A stretch of DNA of 64,000 bases from Dipteronia dyeriana. Its lineage: Eukaryota; Streptophyta; Magnoliopsida; Sapindales; Sapindaceae. The stretch's first letter is position 1; every line of letters starts with the position of its first letter. The stretch is from assembly GCA_032871835.1 (NCBI GenBank), contig CM065300.1:66103192-66167191 (forward strand), in the 5' to 3' direction. The notes beneath the pieces are model-generated. The model was not told the DNA's origin. It searched no databases and saw only the letters and a program-made list of their open reading frames with translations. Positions 10,522-21,533 of this stretch are shown here, in pieces. The position numbers were made by a program, and so were the translations under genes.

Positions 10522-11318
10522 AGGAAGGGTCTTTCTCCTTCCTCTGGATATTGTCTCGGGGTTTTTCAGCATGTGATCATCCGTGATGCTTTTTACCTCT
10601 TAGTCAGTCCACCTTCCCTACATAAGACTTGTCTTTCTCCTATTTATCTATAATATTATGCATGTATGTATGTGTATGAGCTAGATTCTTACCCCACTAG
10701 ACCTAGCGCTCTTATCCTCCCATCTACATGCCAAATTGCATATCAAGATGGGGAGAAACTACCCAGACCCATCTAAAAGGAGTCGATGAGCTCTCATGCA
10801 CCATTTCTACGGGAGCAGAAAAGGATCCGACACAGAAGCCAGCGACAAGCCCCCTCTTTACTTGTTGTATAGGTCGGGGAACTATAGGAAGAAATCGAGG
10901 TTTAGGACCGAACTTTGAGTACCAAAATGGGTTTTGACCCTGACCGAAAGCACCTATAGGCGAAGAATCACTACCGGATGGTACACTCTTTCACGAACAC
11001 ATATACATTATCGATGAGCACCAATCCTGCCTCCTTGTTCGCTATTTGGATGAGAATACCTAAAGAGGAGACTGGATAATAAAGACCAGGGACCAGGATC
11101 ATCCTCTTTACCACAGCAAGAGAAACTCGAGCTCCCCATATCTCTTCCATATGCACGAAGCCCAACAGGTGGGATGGCTCGTCTCCTACCTACTGTACCA
11201 TTCTTCATATTCATACAAGATTACCAAGGTACGAGGTACCTACCTCCCGCCGCCTATCTGGTAGCGGGTTGAGGGTGTTAATCAAGATTTTTCACCCAGT
11301 GGAAATTTTCAGTTAACA
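9678..11318 (+). repeat. 5' LTR of C1 (left part missing)
   Basis: It aligns with the C3 LTR from about 58846 to 60490 (shared TGGTTAAATCAAG, GTACCTC, GTAAGCTCTCC and GGAAGGGT blocks). The first ~480 bases of the LTR are absent. The right end AGTTAACA precedes the primer-binding site. An (AT)n expansion fills 10473-10519, where C3 has only GATATATACATA. Confidence 0.75.
10473..10519. repeat. (AT)n microsatellite inside the C1 LTR
   Basis: AT run of 47 bases grown from a short TATATA tract present at the same place in the C2 and C3 LTRs. Confidence 0.93.
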
Positions 11319-11323
11319 TTTTT

Positions 11324-11340
11324 TGGCGCCGTCTGTGTGA
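11324..11340 (+). promoter_or_regulatory. primer-binding site of C1
   Basis: TGGCGCCGTCTGTGTGA lies five bases after the LTR end. The same TGGCGCCGTCTGTGGGA follows the LTR in C2 and C3. TGGCGCC is a usual start of gypsy primer-binding sites. Confidence 0.75.
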
Positions 11341-11689
11341 AGTTTCCACACCCCTTTTGAAAGCTTTCATGTCTCTACATGAGCATCCTTGTACTATTGA
11401 GGTGATAGATTTATCAGTTATTGTTGATGATATCCTTTCTCCATATTTGTCTATGTCTCATACGCACCACATGTGGTGCTCATTTTATGGTTTAACAAGT
11501 TTTGTTTATTGTGGAACAAATATGGTATGTAGGACTCTTGGTGGAACCGGTTTATTTTGCTACTCCTATGAAGCGAACATGCTCATATACTCATGAAGCT
11601 CCAATACAATAGCTCCATACCTAAAGGTCTTCTACACAACTAAACCACTCGGATACATCGAGACCTCCTATATAGTCGAGTTGCACCTC

Positions 11690-12240
11690 TCCTATCACTA
11701 GTAAAAGCTTAGTGGATTATCACTTCATGTACCGAGTCGGGCAACTCCCAAGTGAGCCACTGAGCTTCCAGTCCATTCTTGGTGGGTCTAGAGTCTCATT
11801 TTAGTTGCTGGGGACTTCTAGGATCCCGAGCATACCTTTGGACCAGTACCATACCGGTGGCTCCTCCCCATTCATACTGGGCCAATCGATGCTTTAGTGA
11901 GCCACCGAAGCCCGATCTGATCGAGGAAAGCCCAAAAGCTTTCCACATTCATTGTGGCCTTCTATATACCTAAGCATACCTTTGGAGCAACATCACCAGT
12001 AGAAACTTAGTGGCTTCTCACTTCGTGTACCGAGCCGATCAAAGCCCAAGAGAGCCACTGAGCTCCCGATTCATTCCTAGCAGGTTTAGAGCTTTATTTC
12101 GGTTCCAGGGGACTTCTATGATCCCAAGCATGCCATTGGACCAGTAGCATGCCAGTGGCTCCTCTCCATTTGTATCGGGCCATTCGTTGCCCTAGTGAGC
12201 AATCTTGGTCCCGATCCAATTCTCTAGTTAGTCTCCACGA
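11690..12240 (+). repeat. hairpin repeat units in C1
   Basis: Units carry arms such as CGGTGGCTC (11855-11863) and GAGCCACCG (11899-11907), perfectly complementary with a 35-base loop. Another is AGTGGCTT (12009-12016) with GAGCCACT (12052-12059), one T:G pair and again a 35-base loop. They are relatives of the arrays at 45640-47340 and 61020-61880. Confidence 0.75.
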
Positions 12241-12477
12241 TAGTAGCAGATCCTTCCTACTTGGTCCCATTGCTTAGTTAGAGGAATGATCACCATTCCT
12301 TTGTGCCGCTACCTCGGAGCCAACTTCTACCATCTTGGTTGGATCATCTTGAATCAGCCTTGACCACCATCTCCTTAGCTAGATCGATTGAGACCTTTTC
12401 CACGACTATGGCATCAGTATGGACCTCCTCTTTCTTGGTAAGGTCGGATTGGATATCTCTTTGATAGATTCAGATGA

Positions 12478-12583
12478 CAGATACATAGGTTTGAAGCTCC
12501 TCCTACATCCTAAACTTCTGTAGCAGCCCACATAACAGATATATAGGTTTGAAGCTCCTCCTACATCCCGAACTTCAGTAGCA
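12478..12583 (+). repeat. two direct copies of a ~58-bp unit at the C1 right end
   Basis: The sequence ATAGGTTTGAAGCTCCTCCT occurs at about 12486 and 12544 with near-identical surroundings. C1 homology ends right after the second copy. Confidence 0.75.
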
Positions 12584-12588
12584 GGTTA

Positions 12589-13378
12589 AGGCCATCATTG
12601 TTTTTAGGAGTGGTAGAGTTTTAGATACCGATGATGCAGGAGAACCGAAGAGGAAGAAGGTTAAAGAGTCGAAAGAAGAGAGTGGGGGGAAGACTGTAGA
12701 AGATGAGGAAGAAGAAGTAGTGAAAAATATGCCCGAGAAGATATCACTCCTACACAAGTTGACCAACCCATACGTTTCACCGGTTCCATTCCCAAGAAGG
12801 TTAAAAAAGGATAAGATAGACAAGGCATTTAAGGAGATTTTTGATGTCCTCTCCAACGTTAAAGTCAACCTCCCCTTGCTTGACATGATAGATAAGATGC
12901 CGACCTATGCCAAGTTTTTCAAGAGTCTTCACACCAACCGGTAAAAGTTTGGGTCAAATCACCAAGATTACATTGCAATTGGTGCTAGTGCAATTTTTTA
13001 GAAGATACGTCCACCCAAACTCAAGGATCTAGGCATTTTTTGTATCAACATTACAGTTGGGGACTCTAGATTAGAACGGGCAATGTTGGACTTAGGTGCT
13101 GGTATCAACTTGATGCCGTTTGCCATTAACAAGCAGTTGGGGTTAAATGAGATCAATCCAACAACTATGTCATTACTTCTAGCGGATCAGCTAGATATCC
13201 GAGGGGGATTGTGGAAGATGTGTTGGTACAAGTTGATAGGTTGATCAGTCCAGTGGACTTTGTAGTGTTAGAAATGGATGATGTTTGTTGGGAGACTAAC
13301 ATGAGACCAATTCTACTAGGAAGACAGTTTATAGCTACAACCAAGACTACCATTAATGTGTAGAACAGGAAGGTTACC
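12589..13378 (+). pseudogene. Athila gag C-terminus and aspartic protease remnant
   Basis: A lysine/glutamate-rich linker is followed by PVPFPRRLKKDKIDKAF and LPLLDMIDKMPTYAKFFK (12720-12944), the conserved block before the Athila protease. The protease core appears as LDLGAGINLMPFAI near 13090, where the usual active-site Asp-Ser/Thr-Gly reads D-L-G-A-G, so it is probably inactive. Stops and frame changes are spread through the segment. It would process the polyprotein if intact. Confidence 0.75.
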
Positions 13379-15371
13379 ATGACAGTTATAGATGAAACGG
13401 TGGAGTTCAAGCTATTTGATGCATTATCTTACCCATCTGGGGTTTATGATTGTTCATTTATTGATGTTTTAGATCCGGGGATCGATGGTGTGTTCAGAGA
13501 TGAAGACTTAGAAGAATTATCAGAATGGGATTGGAAAGATCAAGAGAAGCCAAAAGACATTGTTGAGCCAGTAGAAGAGGTTGATTGTGAGGAAGAGTTT
13601 GAAGAACTGGTGGTATCAGATGTGAGTGTTGCACAAAATCCACCTCCCAAGTTAGAACTAAAGGAATTGCCAACCACATTGAAGTATGCTTATCTAGGTG
13701 AAGATAGAACATATATGGTAATAATTGCTTCTGACTTGAAGGATAGTGAGGATGAGAGGCTCCTTGAGGTATTACATAGGTATAAGTCAGTCATAGGATG
13801 GTCTCTTGCAGATATTAGATGGATTAGTCCTACTATTTTCATGCACAAGATTTTTCTAGAAGATGATGCCAAGCCTACAAGGGAATCTCTGAGGCAGTTG
13901 AATCCAATCATGAAGAAAGTAGTGAAGAAGGAGGTTCTAAAGCTTCTAGAGGTGGGAATCATGTATCCGATACCCAACAGTAAGTGGGTCAGCCCTATCC
14001 ATGTAGTTCCTAAGAAATTGGGTATAACAGTGGCTAGAAATGAGCAAGATGAGTTGATTCCTCAGAGACTTCAGACAGGCTGAAGGGTGTGTATTGATTA
14101 TAGGAAGTTGAACTCAGCCACCAGGAATGACCATTTCCCCATTCCATTCATTGATTAGATGTTGGAGCGATTAGCAGGGCCTAGTCATTATTGTTTCCTT
14201 GATGGCTAATCAGAATACAATCAGATAGCCATAGCACCAGAAGATCAGGAGAAGACCACTTTTACATGTCCATTTAGGATATTTGCCTAAAGATGGATGC
14301 CTTTCAGTCTTTGCAATGCTCCAAGAACCTTTCAAAGATGCGTGATGTCTATATTTTCAGATATGGTAGAGGAGATCATTGAGGTATTTATGGATGATTT
14401 CTCTGTGTTTGGAGATTCATTTGAGATATGTTTGAAGAACTTAGTCCTGGTCCTGCAGAGATAAAAGGAAAACAACTTGGTCTTAAACTGGGAGAAGTGC
14501 CATTTTATGGTACAACAAGGGATAGTTCTTGGGATGTGATAAGCAAGAGAGGAATTGAGTTTGATAAGACGAAGGTGGAAGTGATCCGAAGTTTACAACC
14601 TCCAAAATCTGTGAAGGAAGTGAGGTCTTTCCTTAGGCATGCAGGGTTCTACCGGAGGTTTGTTCGAGACTTTTCTAAGATAATAAAACCTTTGTGTGCA
14701 CTCTTCCAAAAAGAGACAGAATTCGAGATGAGCAAGGAGTGTTTGCATGCTTTTGGTACCTTGAAGGATGGCTTGACAACTGTACCTGTTATGATGCCTT
14801 CGAATTGGGAGTTGCCCTTTGAACTGATGTGTGATGCTTCAGATTATACTATCGGGGCAGTTTTGGGGCAGCGGGTGGATAAGGTCCCACATGTTATTTA
14901 TTATGCTTTTAGGACCCTAAATGATGCCCAACTTAACTACTCAACAACTGAGAATGAACTCCTAGCATTGGTTTTGCCTTAGAAAAGTTCAGAGCATATT
15001 TGGTCGGAGCCAAGGTAGTGGTATTCTCATATCATGCAGGTCTTAGGTATCTTCTTCAGAAAAAGGATGCCAGGCCAAGGTTGATTCGGTGGATCCTATT
15101 ATTACAGAAGTTCGATTTGGAGATACGAGATAAGAAGGGTGTAGAGAATATGGTAGCCGACCATTTGAGCAGGTTAGTGCAAGAAAAACCGGAGGAAGAG
15201 GATGAATTACAATTAAGAGAGAACTTTTCGGATGAGCAGTTATTGAGTGTGTCGGGTACGAAGCCTTTGTTTGCCGATATAGTAAATTATTTGGTTAGTG
15301 GAGTCATTCCTACAGAGTTGAATCCCCAAGGATGGAAGAGGTTCATATTTACGGCTAGAAGGTTCTTTTGA
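13379..15371 (+). pseudogene. Athila reverse transcriptase and RNase H remnant
   Basis: RT blocks in order: LEVLHRYKSVIGWSLADI near 13764, KEVLKLLEVGIMYPIPNSKW near 13927, RVCIDYRKLNSA near 14085, SHYCFLDG then YNQIAIAP near 14185-14235, and the catalytic-box relative FMDDFSVFGD near 14391. RNase H follows, with VRSFLRHAGFYRRFVRDFSK near 14620 and FELMCDASDYTIGAVLGQ near 14818. It ends with [20 protein letters not shown] and VADHLSRL up to about 15180. Stops occur at 14081, about 14156, 14207 and 14288. Frameshifts near 14430 and 14982 further break it. Confidence 0.85.
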
Positions 15372-16582
15372 GATGATCCATTCTTATACATACGCGGGCC
15401 CGATGCAGTTATTAGGACATGTGTACCTGAAGCCGAACAAGAGGACATACTTAGGTTTTTTCGTGAGCTACATTGTGGGGGGAATTTTGGAGCCTAGAAG
15501 ACAACTTTGAAGGTGTTGCAATCGGGTTTCTATTGAGAATCATTGATAAAAGATGAAGTCCTATTTTGCTCGACATGTGATAGATGTCAATAGACTGGGA
15601 ACATTGGGAAGAGGAACGAGATGTCCCTAACTAGTGCCACGGTGGTCGAGTTATTTGATGTTTGGGGCATCGATTTCATGGGACCATCCCTATCCTCTTA
15701 TGGGTTTAGCTATATCCTTGTTGCGGTTGATTATGTGTCAAAATGGGTAGAAGCATGGGCTACAAGAACCAACGATGGAAAAATGGTGGTAAATTTTGTG
15801 AAGGAGGCCATATTTGCTAGATTTGGGACTCCTAGGGCTATAATTAGTGATGGAGGAACACACTTTTGCTACAAGTCATTTGTTGCCTTTATGAAGAAAT
15901 ACAGTGTGAGGCATAAGATAGCCACCCCTTACCACCCATAAAAATCGGGCCAAGTCGAGGTTAGCAATAGGCAAATCAAGAATATCCTCGAGAAGACGGT
16001 CAACTCAACTAGGAAGGATTAGGCCTCAAAGTGAGATGATGCCTTGTGGGCATATAGAACAGCCTTCAAGACACCTATTGGGATGAGCCCGTATAGGTTG
16101 GTCTTTGGGATGGCATGCAATCTTCTTGTGGAACATGAGCACCGTGACTTTTGGGCAGTTAAGAAGTTGAATTTAGACTATGATAAGGCTGGTGAAGAAA
16201 GGTAATCGTAACTTAATGATCTTGAGGAGTTCCGGTTAGATGCTTATAAAAGCTCAAGGTTGTATAAGGAGAAGACCAAGAGGATCCATGACAAGATGAT
16301 AGTTCATAAGGATCTTCACCTGGGAATGTTAGTCCTCTTGTTCAATTCTCGCCTCAAGTTGTTTCCCAACAAATTGAAGTCTAGATGGTTTGGACCGTTC
16401 CAGTTGACTCAATTGTTCTCAAATGGGGCAGTGGAAGTGGAAGACGAGAAGAATGGAGAAAAGTTTGTCGTCAACGGGCAATGGGTGAAACCTTATATGA
16501 AAGAATTAGGGAACCTTAATTGGTTGGAAGAGATAGAGCTCCAAGAGCTGTGGTGCTCTCACCATGTCTTGCCTAGATGTTA
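15372..16582 (+). pseudogene. Athila integrase remnant
   Basis: A degenerate zinc-binding region (FCSTCDRCQ near 15570) is followed by the catalytic core. The first aspartate is in VWGIDFMGP (15661), the second in IISDGGTHF (15841), and a glutamate lies in SGQVEVSNRQIKN (15948). The C-terminal part has [20 protein letters not shown] (about 16040) and KLKSRWFGPFQ (16374), the GPY/F-type module. Stops interrupt the core (for example 15940, 16020) and 16203. A short GGGAGGCAACCCACC motif, common after Athila pol, follows at 16599. Confidence 0.85.
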
Positions 16583-17820
16583 AATAGTGCGCTTGGTGGG
16601 AGGCAACCCACCTTGGTATCTTTCCTTTCAATAAACTTTTAATTTTGCATAATAATTGTGAATGGTAGTGATTCTACTTCACTTCCAAGTCTAAGTTGAT
16701 CCGCACCTTAACTTTTAGCAACAAATTGTGATTATAAGTATAAAGGTATGGAAAAACATATGTTTGGGGGTGATTTTTCATTTTGCATACAAGTCTAGTA
16801 GCTCAATATAAGCTTTCTTGACCCATATTGTTCAAGCAAATGCCCTTGATATGTTTGTTGTTGAGATGTATGCAGATTAGGCACTTTGGACCACTTAATG
16901 GCATTAATGAGGAATTTTCCAGGAATGTCACGGTCATGATGTCGTCATGGACGACCGTGACTTTTCCATGCGATAAAATCCAGGAGTTGTTGTTGCCTAA
17001 GGTGTTGCTGGTGCGTCGCTTCTGTTCCAAACATGACAATTTAACATGGAAGAAGGCGGCGTGTTGTGGTCATGATTTCCATCATGGATGGTTGCGACAC
17101 AAACCACCTGATAAATTCAAGGGGTTACTGTCGCTCGACGTGTCACCCCACATGTAGCGTGGTTGACAACCGCGATATAAGAAATTCATGAGCAAAACAA
17201 GAAGGCTGTGTGTCGCGGTCACGGATTCCGTCATGGAAGACCATGACATGACGACCGCGACATGCACTCAGTATAAAAATAACAGTTCGTGGCAGGGCAG
17301 TTCCTCACCAAATTTTTCAAACTCCAACCGCGACCAATTCTCCCTCCACGCGATGTCGAAGACTTCCAACCCACACAATTGGTATTTTCTTCTTCTTTTC
17401 ACTTATTTTAGACCCTTGATAGTCCCACATCCTAGTTCTATGATTACTTACATGTTCTAGGGTTGATTTGGGTAATTTTTGGATTGTTGGGGGATGACAA
17501 AATTCTATGCATAATTATGTAAATTAAAGGGTGGGTTTTGGTTTGTGGAGTGTATTGACGTATATGTTGTATTGATTTCGTTTTTTTGGAGAAGTTGTGA
17601 GTGAAAATTGGTTGATTTTTGTGAAATTAGGGCATATTTGAGGGAAGTTTCGGGATTACTTTGAATTGGATGTTTGTTGGTAATATTATGCATATTTTGT
17701 GATTGTGTGGTGGTGGTTTACGGTATCTATGGTGTATCGGATTACCGGAGTTGTTGAGTGGAGCCGGAGTTGTTGAGTGATCCGAATTGAAGTGACACAG
17801 TTGTTGTTTTGATGTGAGAA
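16583..17820 (+). other. Athila post-pol spacer
   Basis: There is no long coding frame. It contains a polypurine-like TATGTTTGGGGGTG at 16758 and three hairpin units (16926-16961, 17061-17100, 17211-17262). The open frames at 16828-17157 and 17188-17460 lie over the hairpins and show no known domain. Confidence 0.6.
16926..17262. repeat. hairpin repeats, Athila post-pol copies
   Basis: Three inverted repeats share the plan TGTCGCGGTCA-spacer with CGTCATGG-GACCGCGACA. Unit a has GTCACGGTC (16927-16935) pairing with GACCGTGAC (16953-16961). Unit b (17061-17100) is degenerate. Unit c has TGTCGCGGTC (17211-17220) pairing with GACCGCGACA (17253-17262), with a second, weaker right arm at 17239-17248. 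The same motif occurs three times in the LTR (31921-32193). Confidence 0.85.
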
Positions 17821-18857
17821 ATGGCTAGAACCAAGCAGACAGCTAGGGTAGATTCCAACTGTACTGAGACCGGGGATTCCAGCCGTATGGAAAGGCCGAG
17901 AAGGGGCCAAGACAAAGGAAAGAGGTAGATTCCACCTTGTGTAGAAAACCCTGATTTCCCAACCAGGATAGCAAAATTCAGTGGAAAGAAGTTCATACCT
18001 GAGAGGGGAATCAACTTGAGCGAATTGCAAGAGACTCCGATTCCTGGGATGGTTGAAGCTCAAGGTTGGGGTACTTTTGTTCAGAGGCCTGCAAAGTATT
18101 GCCCTCAGATAGTTAAGGAATTTTATGCAGGGGTAATTGAGAGGACCTATAGTTTAGGAAGTCCGGTTTTGGTTCGTGGTAGGGAAGTCTGCATCAACTC
18201 TGGGGACGTTAACAGGCATTACAGGACCAAACTTCCACATAGTTGCCATGTTTAAGGGTGTTCCTCGGTTTGACATTTTCTCTAGAATAAACATTGACCT
18301 AGCCAACAATTTGGTAGCTCAGCCGATGGAGTCTTGGAACTCCAGGTCCAACCCGATTAAGTAGAAAGGTTGCTACTGGAAATGGCTTTCTGGCACATCT
18401 TCATTTCCCATTCTTTGAGGCCATACGGACATCGTACTACGGTAGCTGATAAGGTAGCCACATTGCTTTACTGCCTTAAACATGGGCATCTTTTAGATGT
18501 GGGGGTGATTGTGAAGATGGAGATTCACAAGTCAGCAAGGGACATTAAAGGGAAAGAAGCAATGGTGTTCCCTTGCCTTATCACATTTTTCTGCCAAGAG
18601 GCAGGTGTAGACATGTCTTCTAATGAGTTTGTTAAGACCGGGCCTGATTTTGGGATCCGTACATGGTATTCACTATTTCCAGGATGAGGTTTGACGAGAC
18701 CCGACAGAGGTGAGGGCAGTAGGCCAAAGAAGAAGAGAGGGAGAGTAGTTCAGACTCAATAATTGAGGACATGGAGCCCGATCGAGATGAGCAGGTAGAT
18801 GATGTTGATGAAGAGCGGTTGCCTGAGCATGATTATTCACTCCTAGCATTGGAGTGG
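17821..18857 (+). pseudogene. Athila 3' extra ORF (Transposase_32-like), 5' part
   Basis: The ATG at 17821 starts with MARTKQTAR, identical to the first nine residues (counting Met) of histone H3, then changes to unrelated sequence. A TAG at 17926 breaks the frame. After it come GKKFIPERGI, QGWGTFVQRPAKYCPQIVKEFYA, VLVRGREV and the block LRPYGHRTTVADKVATLLYC near 18418. Next is FPCLITFFCQEAGV near 18568. This pattern matches the plant transposon protein family usually called Transposase_32, found downstream of pol in Athila-like elements; its function is not established. A frameshift near 18250 and an acidic tail (18740-18850) follow. The remainder is at 29455-29792. Confidence 0.7.
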
Positions 18858-19046
18858 TTATTAGCAGCTACCAAAATCTCCAGAGGATAGCAGCCGATGC
18901 AGCTACAATAAATTTAAATGCAATTGGAGATGCCCAACACTCAATCCTTCAGCACATGCAGTGGATGGAACAGCAGATGATGGCTAAGATAAATATGGTG
19001 GATGCAGTATTTTGATAGGATATTGCATATTTGAGGAAGGAGCTCC
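18858..19046 (+). repeat. 189-bp Athila segment, left copy of a duplication
   Basis: It begins TTATTAGCAGCTACC and ends GGAGCTCC, directly before the copia 5' LTR. A near-identical 189-bp copy lies at 26811-26999, between the copia polypurine tract and the right LTR. In the Athila frame it encodes the tail of the extra ORF. Confidence 0.88.
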
Positions 19047-21516
19047 TGTTAGGATTATACTCGATAGCAAGAGTATAATAATGAATTTGACAATCTTTTC
19101 ATATTAATAAAGTGATTTCTGGTTTAAAAAATCTTATAGCATTTATAGTTTAATTATTATAATTGTCAAAAGTAAACAATCATAAGGTCAAAAGACTATG
19201 AGAAAAGAAGAATTGTTCATACATCTAGATATGTATGAGGTTGACACAATTCTTTAGTTAGTCTTGGATAATATTCACAACTTAAGATAAACGGTTGGAA
19301 ACCTTTATCTTGTCAAAGTTGTAGATTCTTTTGCTAGCATTTGAGTGGGATCATATGTGTTATGATGAGTCTAAAATCATCAAAGTGAGGTGTCTTTGGC
19401 AAAATAATCTAGTGCACTGGGTGGATTGAATAGGATCACAATGAAACATTTTATCTAAAACCGTCAATAGATAAAAGTTTTCATTTGAAGACAATCGGAG
19501 AGTCTATCTCAATCCTGAGATAAATGATGGACTTATGGTTGCAAGTGTTATCATTTGAGCTATCAATGAGTACGATTATATAGCATAGTCTATCCTCGAT
19601 AGTTTGGTGGTATTCATTTGTTAATCGATAGAGGACTTCATTTATAGATATGGACATCGTGGCTCCATTTATTAAATGAGAGTAGAATACCATCGTATGG
19701 ATGTTTTGAGGTATTGGATATTAAATCTTAACGTTAAGTTTTCAATAGTGTCTATTGAAACATGGCTTCTGGACAAGTCAAAATATCCAAGTTCAAAATG
19801 TGGTCATATGAGTAAATATGGTAACTTGAAGAGCTATAGCGGTCTACGAGCTCTTGATGATTACTGGTATTCTTCACGAGGATACACTTTCTACAATAAG
19901 GTTGTTTAGTGTATGAATGAGTAACATCAACTTATTCTATCTTTATTTAAGAGTTCAATTTTAGTCCTTTAGTGGAATGAACTAAAATTAAATAGATCGG
20001 ATCTAAGTGAATCATTTGTTGATTGTGATTGGGTTGTGTTTATTGGAGCTTAAATTTAGATGGCCCGCCAAGATCCCCAATCCACACGAACATGCATGGA
20101 TCATTTGATATATTCTACCAGACCAATTTAGGGGTCCATCTAGAATTGTATTGAGGCATGTGGACTTGTTTGTTTTTGTTAGAATGGGTCTAGTTCACAT
20201 GTGGACTTTTTATAAAGGTCAAATGGATTTAATAAAATAATAAAATAATATATTGGCCCATTTGTATTGGTATGGGCGGCAAGGCTATTTAGAATAGCTT
20301 AATTACATTATATTATTTTATTATTTAATTAGATGAAAATTAATTAATTTGGTGATTAATTAATTATTTAATTAAAAGTCAAAATCTTTTTCCTAGTAGG
20401 AGATGGTCTCCTAAAATTATACTATTGTTGGTAGTATAATACATGTTAAAGACTATATTTGATAAGTAGATAAATAAAAGGAATTATTTTTCTAATCAAA
20501 TTAGGAAGTCTTTAATATGGTTGCAAATACACTATTGGGTTGGATTAGGAGTCTTGGTGTAGGATAGAATTCCTTTTTGAAAAGGATTCTTAACCACCAA
20601 GTAATTCTACCTAAGGAAACGATTCTTAACAATCAAGTAAATCATTCTTAGGAAAAGAATTAAGTCTCCTAATATATATCCTATGAATTTCGACTAGCCC
20701 ACGTGTATATAGGAGAGGATAGAATTCCTTTTAGATAAGGATTCTTAACTACCAAATAAATCCACCTAAAGAAAGGATTCTTACCAACCAAGTAAATCTT
20801 TCTTAGGAGAGGATTTATAATCCTATATATATATAATCCTTCTTAGTAAATCCTTATTGTGATTTTTGGCCAGCCCTAAGCAATTCTAAGAGTGAATTTC
20901 GGCATGCCCTAGCATAATTTCAAGAGAAGATTTCGGCTAGCCTAGGTAATTCTTTGTGGAGAGAATTCAGCCATCATAGGAATTTTGAGGGTGAAAAATC
21001 TGATTTTGCTCTAGAAAAAATTCGATCAACTCTAAGAAATAGTGTGTGATTCGGGAAAGAAGAAATAGGAAGAAAGAACGTTTAGTTTTTGATAGTACAC
21101 TAGTAGCATTTACATCAAAAGGTTTTGTGTACAACATCGAATCAAGGTTCATACTAGTTTCAATAAAATTGATTGATAATTCACAATTGACCTAAAGTTC
21201 TTTGTTTTCTTCTTAGAGGATTATTGTAACTAACAAAGAGAAAGATTTTGTTTGTTTCCGTCATCATGTATACGATTTAAAGAAAGGGAGCCCACACTCC
21301 TAGGTGATTCACGTTCGTGATTGGATTGGAAGATCTTACGGAATTGATTCGGTGCTTGTTCAATCGTCATGAGAAAAAGGTACGACACTTTTTATATACA
21401 TCAATTAATCTAGGGTTAAGGTTCTCGTTGCTTAAAAGGGAAATTTTTTTGTTTATACGCAAACCCTAATTTTAAATTTTCTCATGCTTCCGTTGCGCGT
21501 GGTTTTTTTCCCTACA
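19047..21516 (+). repeat. left (5') LTR of the nested copia element
   Basis: It begins TGTTAGGATTATACTCG and ends TTTTTTCCCTACA. It is collinear with 27000-29454 over its whole length with scattered substitutions and small indels. Inside, several GGATTCTTAACNACCAAGTAAAT-like units recur (about 20580-20830). Confidence 0.88.
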
Positions 21517-21517
21517 A

Positions 21518-21533
21518 TTGGTATCAAAGCCTG
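21518..21533 (+). promoter_or_regulatory. primer-binding site of the nested copia element
   Basis: TTGGTATCAAAGCCTG differs little from the copia consensus complementary to initiator methionine tRNA (TGGTATCAGAGC). It starts one base after the LTR. Confidence 0.85.

Larger units (their letters stand above)
9678..12588 (+). mobile_element. truncated non-autonomous Tat-like LTR element, copy C1
   Basis: It is the same family as 40801-50639 (C2, minus strand) and 58370-64000 (C3). It comprises a 5'-truncated LTR (9678-11318), a primer-binding site and about 1.27 kb of interior with hairpin repeats. It then stops at a junction with Athila gag sequence at about 12589. No gag or pol is visible. 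Both ends of the original element are missing. Confidence 0.75.

Noticed and set aside
16828..17157. 109-codon ORF in the Athila post-pol spacer
   Set aside because: Spans two hairpin units, shows no family resemblance and has an overlapping opposite-strand frame.
17821..17928. Histone H3 gene
   Set aside because: Only the first nine residues match; the following sequence belongs to the Athila extra ORF.
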